This document shows positions 6,371-6,931 of a DNA stretch of 6,931 nt, one piece after another; within the stretch, counting starts at the first letter, position 1, and every line of letters starts with the position of its first letter. Below the pieces are notes generated by a model. It was not told the DNA's origin. It searched no databases and saw only the letters and a list, made by a program, of their open reading frames with translations. This DNA is from Ruminococcaceae bacterium UBA6845 (lineage in GTDB: Bacteria; Bacillota; Clostridia; Oscillospirales; Acutalibacteraceae). The DNA lies in assembly GCA_002449395.1 (NCBI GenBank), contig DKDP01000032.1, forward strand, positions 34,470 through 41,400, given 5' to 3'. A program made the position numbers and the translations under genes.

Positions 6371-6378
6371 GAACCAAG

Positions 6379-6420
6379 TCTCTGGAAGCCTTATTTATCA
6401 AGGTTTCCGGGGATTTTTTT
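6379..6420 (+). terminator. Rho-independent terminator of the tRNA operon
   Basis: A 14-bp stem (6379-6392 with 6400-6413, including three wobble pairs and no mismatch) closes a 7-nt loop and is followed by seven T residues (6414-6420). It lies 8 nt after the CCA end of tRNA-Trp. Confidence 0.93.
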
Positions 6421-6436
6421 ATTTCAAAAATAGCTG

Positions 6437-6472
6437 TCATCTACACTTTTTTGGCTTTTCATCTACACTTTT
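6437..6472. repeat. 14-bp direct repeat TCATCTACACTTTT, period 22 bp
   Basis: Two identical copies occupy 6437-6450 and 6459-6472, separated by 8 bp, so equivalent bases are 22 bp apart (about two helical turns). Both are preceded by a similar GCT-type sequence. They lie between the tRNA terminator and the 3' end of the minus-strand repressor gene, in sequence with no other function visible. Such spacing suits two protein molecules bound on the same DNA face, for example recombinase arm-type sites or iterons, but nothing here proves it. Confidence 0.6.
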
Positions 6473-6531
6473 CTAACAGTTATTTTCAGGAAGAAGCCTC
6501 AAGAGCGTTTATAAATTTAATAAATTAACAG

Positions 6532-6792
6532 TCAATCGTTAAAGAAGTCCTGGGTCATCCAGTCAATGGAGACGTTGAGGCACTTGCATATACACGTAAG
6601 CTCGTAATCTGTTACCTGACGTTGATTTTTTTCAATTTTACTTATCATTTGCTGGTCAATATTAACGTTCAGGAGCTGCATTTTGGCCGCAAGATCGGAT
6701 TGAGAAATGCCTCGCTCTGTACGTGCTTCTTTAAGACGCCTGTGAATAATGTTTTTGTTGTCATAATAAATAATCTGTTTTATAAATATCAC
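6532..6792 (-). CDS. Small XRE-family transcriptional repressor
   Basis: An 86-residue protein made almost entirely of one XRE/Cro-type helix-turn-helix domain (about residues 15-80). It has RRLKEARTERGISQSDLAAK, then NIDQQMISKIEKNQRQVTDYEL as the recognition region, and CLNVSIDWM near the end. The form with a longer turn (LQLLNVNID type) and a terminal ALxVSIxWL pattern is a known Clostridia subgroup of short regulators. Signals for the start are poor. The frame is closed upstream by TAA, and the only ordinary start codon before the domain is GTG at 6792-6790, where GGAG overlaps the codon itself instead of preceding it. It is divergent from the gene beginning at 6910. Two matching palindromes lie in the gap, the nearer one 2 bp from the GTG, which suggests that it represses itself and the divergent gene. 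The operator identity is inferred. Confidence 0.83.
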   Translation of the reverse strand: MIFIKQIIYYDNKNIIHRRLKEARTERGISQSDLAAKMQLLNVNIDQQMISKIEKNQRQVTDYELTCICKCLNVSIDWMTQDFFND

Positions 6793-6794
6793 TC

Positions 6795-6817
6795 CAATAC
6801 GTTATATTAGCGTATTG
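6795..6817. promoter_or_regulatory. Operator 1: CAATACGTTA-TAT-TAGCGTATTG
   Basis: Ten-bp arms (6795-6804 and 6808-6817) with one mismatch flank a 3-bp centre. The right arm overlaps the first bases of the plus-strand -35 box (6815-6820); the left arm ends 2 bp before the GTG of the minus-strand repressor. Its core TACGTTA-N3-TAGCGTA is shared, in sequence and geometry, with operator 2. Confidence 0.75.
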
Positions 6818-6843
6818 ACAATAACATTTTTTCGTTGTATAAT
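6815..6843 (+). promoter_or_regulatory. Perfect consensus sigma-A promoter of the rightward gene
   Basis: TTGACA (6815-6820) and TATAAT (6838-6843) are separated by 17 bp, an exact match to the vegetative consensus in both boxes. Transcription would start near 6850, inside operator 2, leaving about 60 nt of leader before ATG 6910. A promoter this strong, bracketed by two operators, implies that it is normally held off. Confidence 0.88.
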
Positions 6844-6865
6844 TACGTTACATTAACGTAATTAT
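6839..6865. promoter_or_regulatory. Operator 2: 27-bp perfect palindrome over the -10 box
   Basis: ATAATTACGTTA (6839-6850) and TAACGTAATTAT (6854-6865) are exact reverse complements around the centre CAT. The palindrome covers five of the six -10 bases and the expected transcription start of the rightward promoter, so a bound protein would block it directly. Its centre is 46 bp from that of operator 1. Confidence 0.8.
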
Positions 6866-6909
6866 TGGCTAAAATATTTTTTTGAAATAAAAATCAAAGG
6901 ATCGATAAA

Positions 6910-6931
6910 ATGAACAAGTCCATAAAAAATG
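6910..6931 (+). CDS. Start of an unidentified gene cut off by the window edge
   Basis: ATG 6910 opens a frame for seven codons (MNKSIKN) up to the window end. AAAGGA (6896-6901) lies 8 nt upstream, and a perfect consensus promoter with two operators lies before it, so this is very likely a real gene start. The visible residues are too few to assign a family. By its position opposite an XRE repressor it could be a second regulator (cro-like), an excision or replication protein of a mobile element, or another accessory gene. Confidence 0.6.

Noticed and set aside
6437..6472. CRISPR-like array
   Set aside because: Only two copies of a 14-bp unit with an 8-bp gap; no spacers of normal length and no cas gene.
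6310..6528. Plus-strand open frame starting inside tRNA-Trp
   Set aside because: It begins within the tRNA and crosses its terminator, so it is not a protein gene.
6622..6810. Plus-strand frame of 62 residues over the minus-strand repressor
   Set aside because: It is antisense to a clear helix-turn-helix gene and runs through operator 1; no family resemblance.

Overview
The window looks like a chromosomal segment from an anaerobic, moderately low-GC Firmicute of the Clostridia, most likely a Ruminococcus-like gut or rumen bacterium. The evidence is a pyruvate:ferredoxin oxidoreductase tail, AGGAGG-type ribosome binding sites, consensus sigma-A promoters, tRNAs with encoded CCA, and a beta-glucosidase with the swapped domain order known from Ruminococcus albus and Butyrivibrio. 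The taxonomic call is an inference from these features.

Layout. Positions 1-310 hold the C-terminal end of a pyruvate:ferredoxin oxidoreductase gene, closed by a strong terminator (331-365). After a regulatory intergenic region with a TTGATA-N17-TATAAT promoter and a small palindrome just past the likely transcription start, a four-gene run follows (634-3654): a DNA-binding regulator fused to six membrane segments, an ABC ATPase, an ABC-2 permease, and a 73-residue protein of unknown function. Each junction is an ATGA overlap, so the four genes are translationally coupled. Together they look like a self-regulated exporter (or lipid/drug/peptide response) module. A complete family 3 glycoside hydrolase (3701-6082) follows after 46 bp. 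It has its own plausible promoter and ends at a hairpin (6089-6113).

A strong stable-RNA promoter with an A-tract upstream element drives two tandem tRNAs. The first has a CAT anticodon and is probably the lysidine-type isoleucine tRNA rather than methionine. The second is tRNA-Trp. They end at a 14-bp-stem terminator (6379-6420).

Beyond that terminator the sequence becomes clearly more AT-rich and changes character. It holds a 14-bp direct repeat (period 22 bp), a small XRE-family repressor on the minus strand, and a divergent control region. That region contains a perfect consensus promoter, TTGACA-N17-TATAAT, and two operators sharing the motif TACGTTA-N3-TARCGTA. The promoter reads into a gene cut off by the window edge (begins MNKSIKN). 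This cI/cro-like arrangement next to tRNA genes is the most interesting part of the window and may be the edge of an integrated element or a small regulated accessory module. No integrase or second att copy is visible, so that remains a hypothesis.
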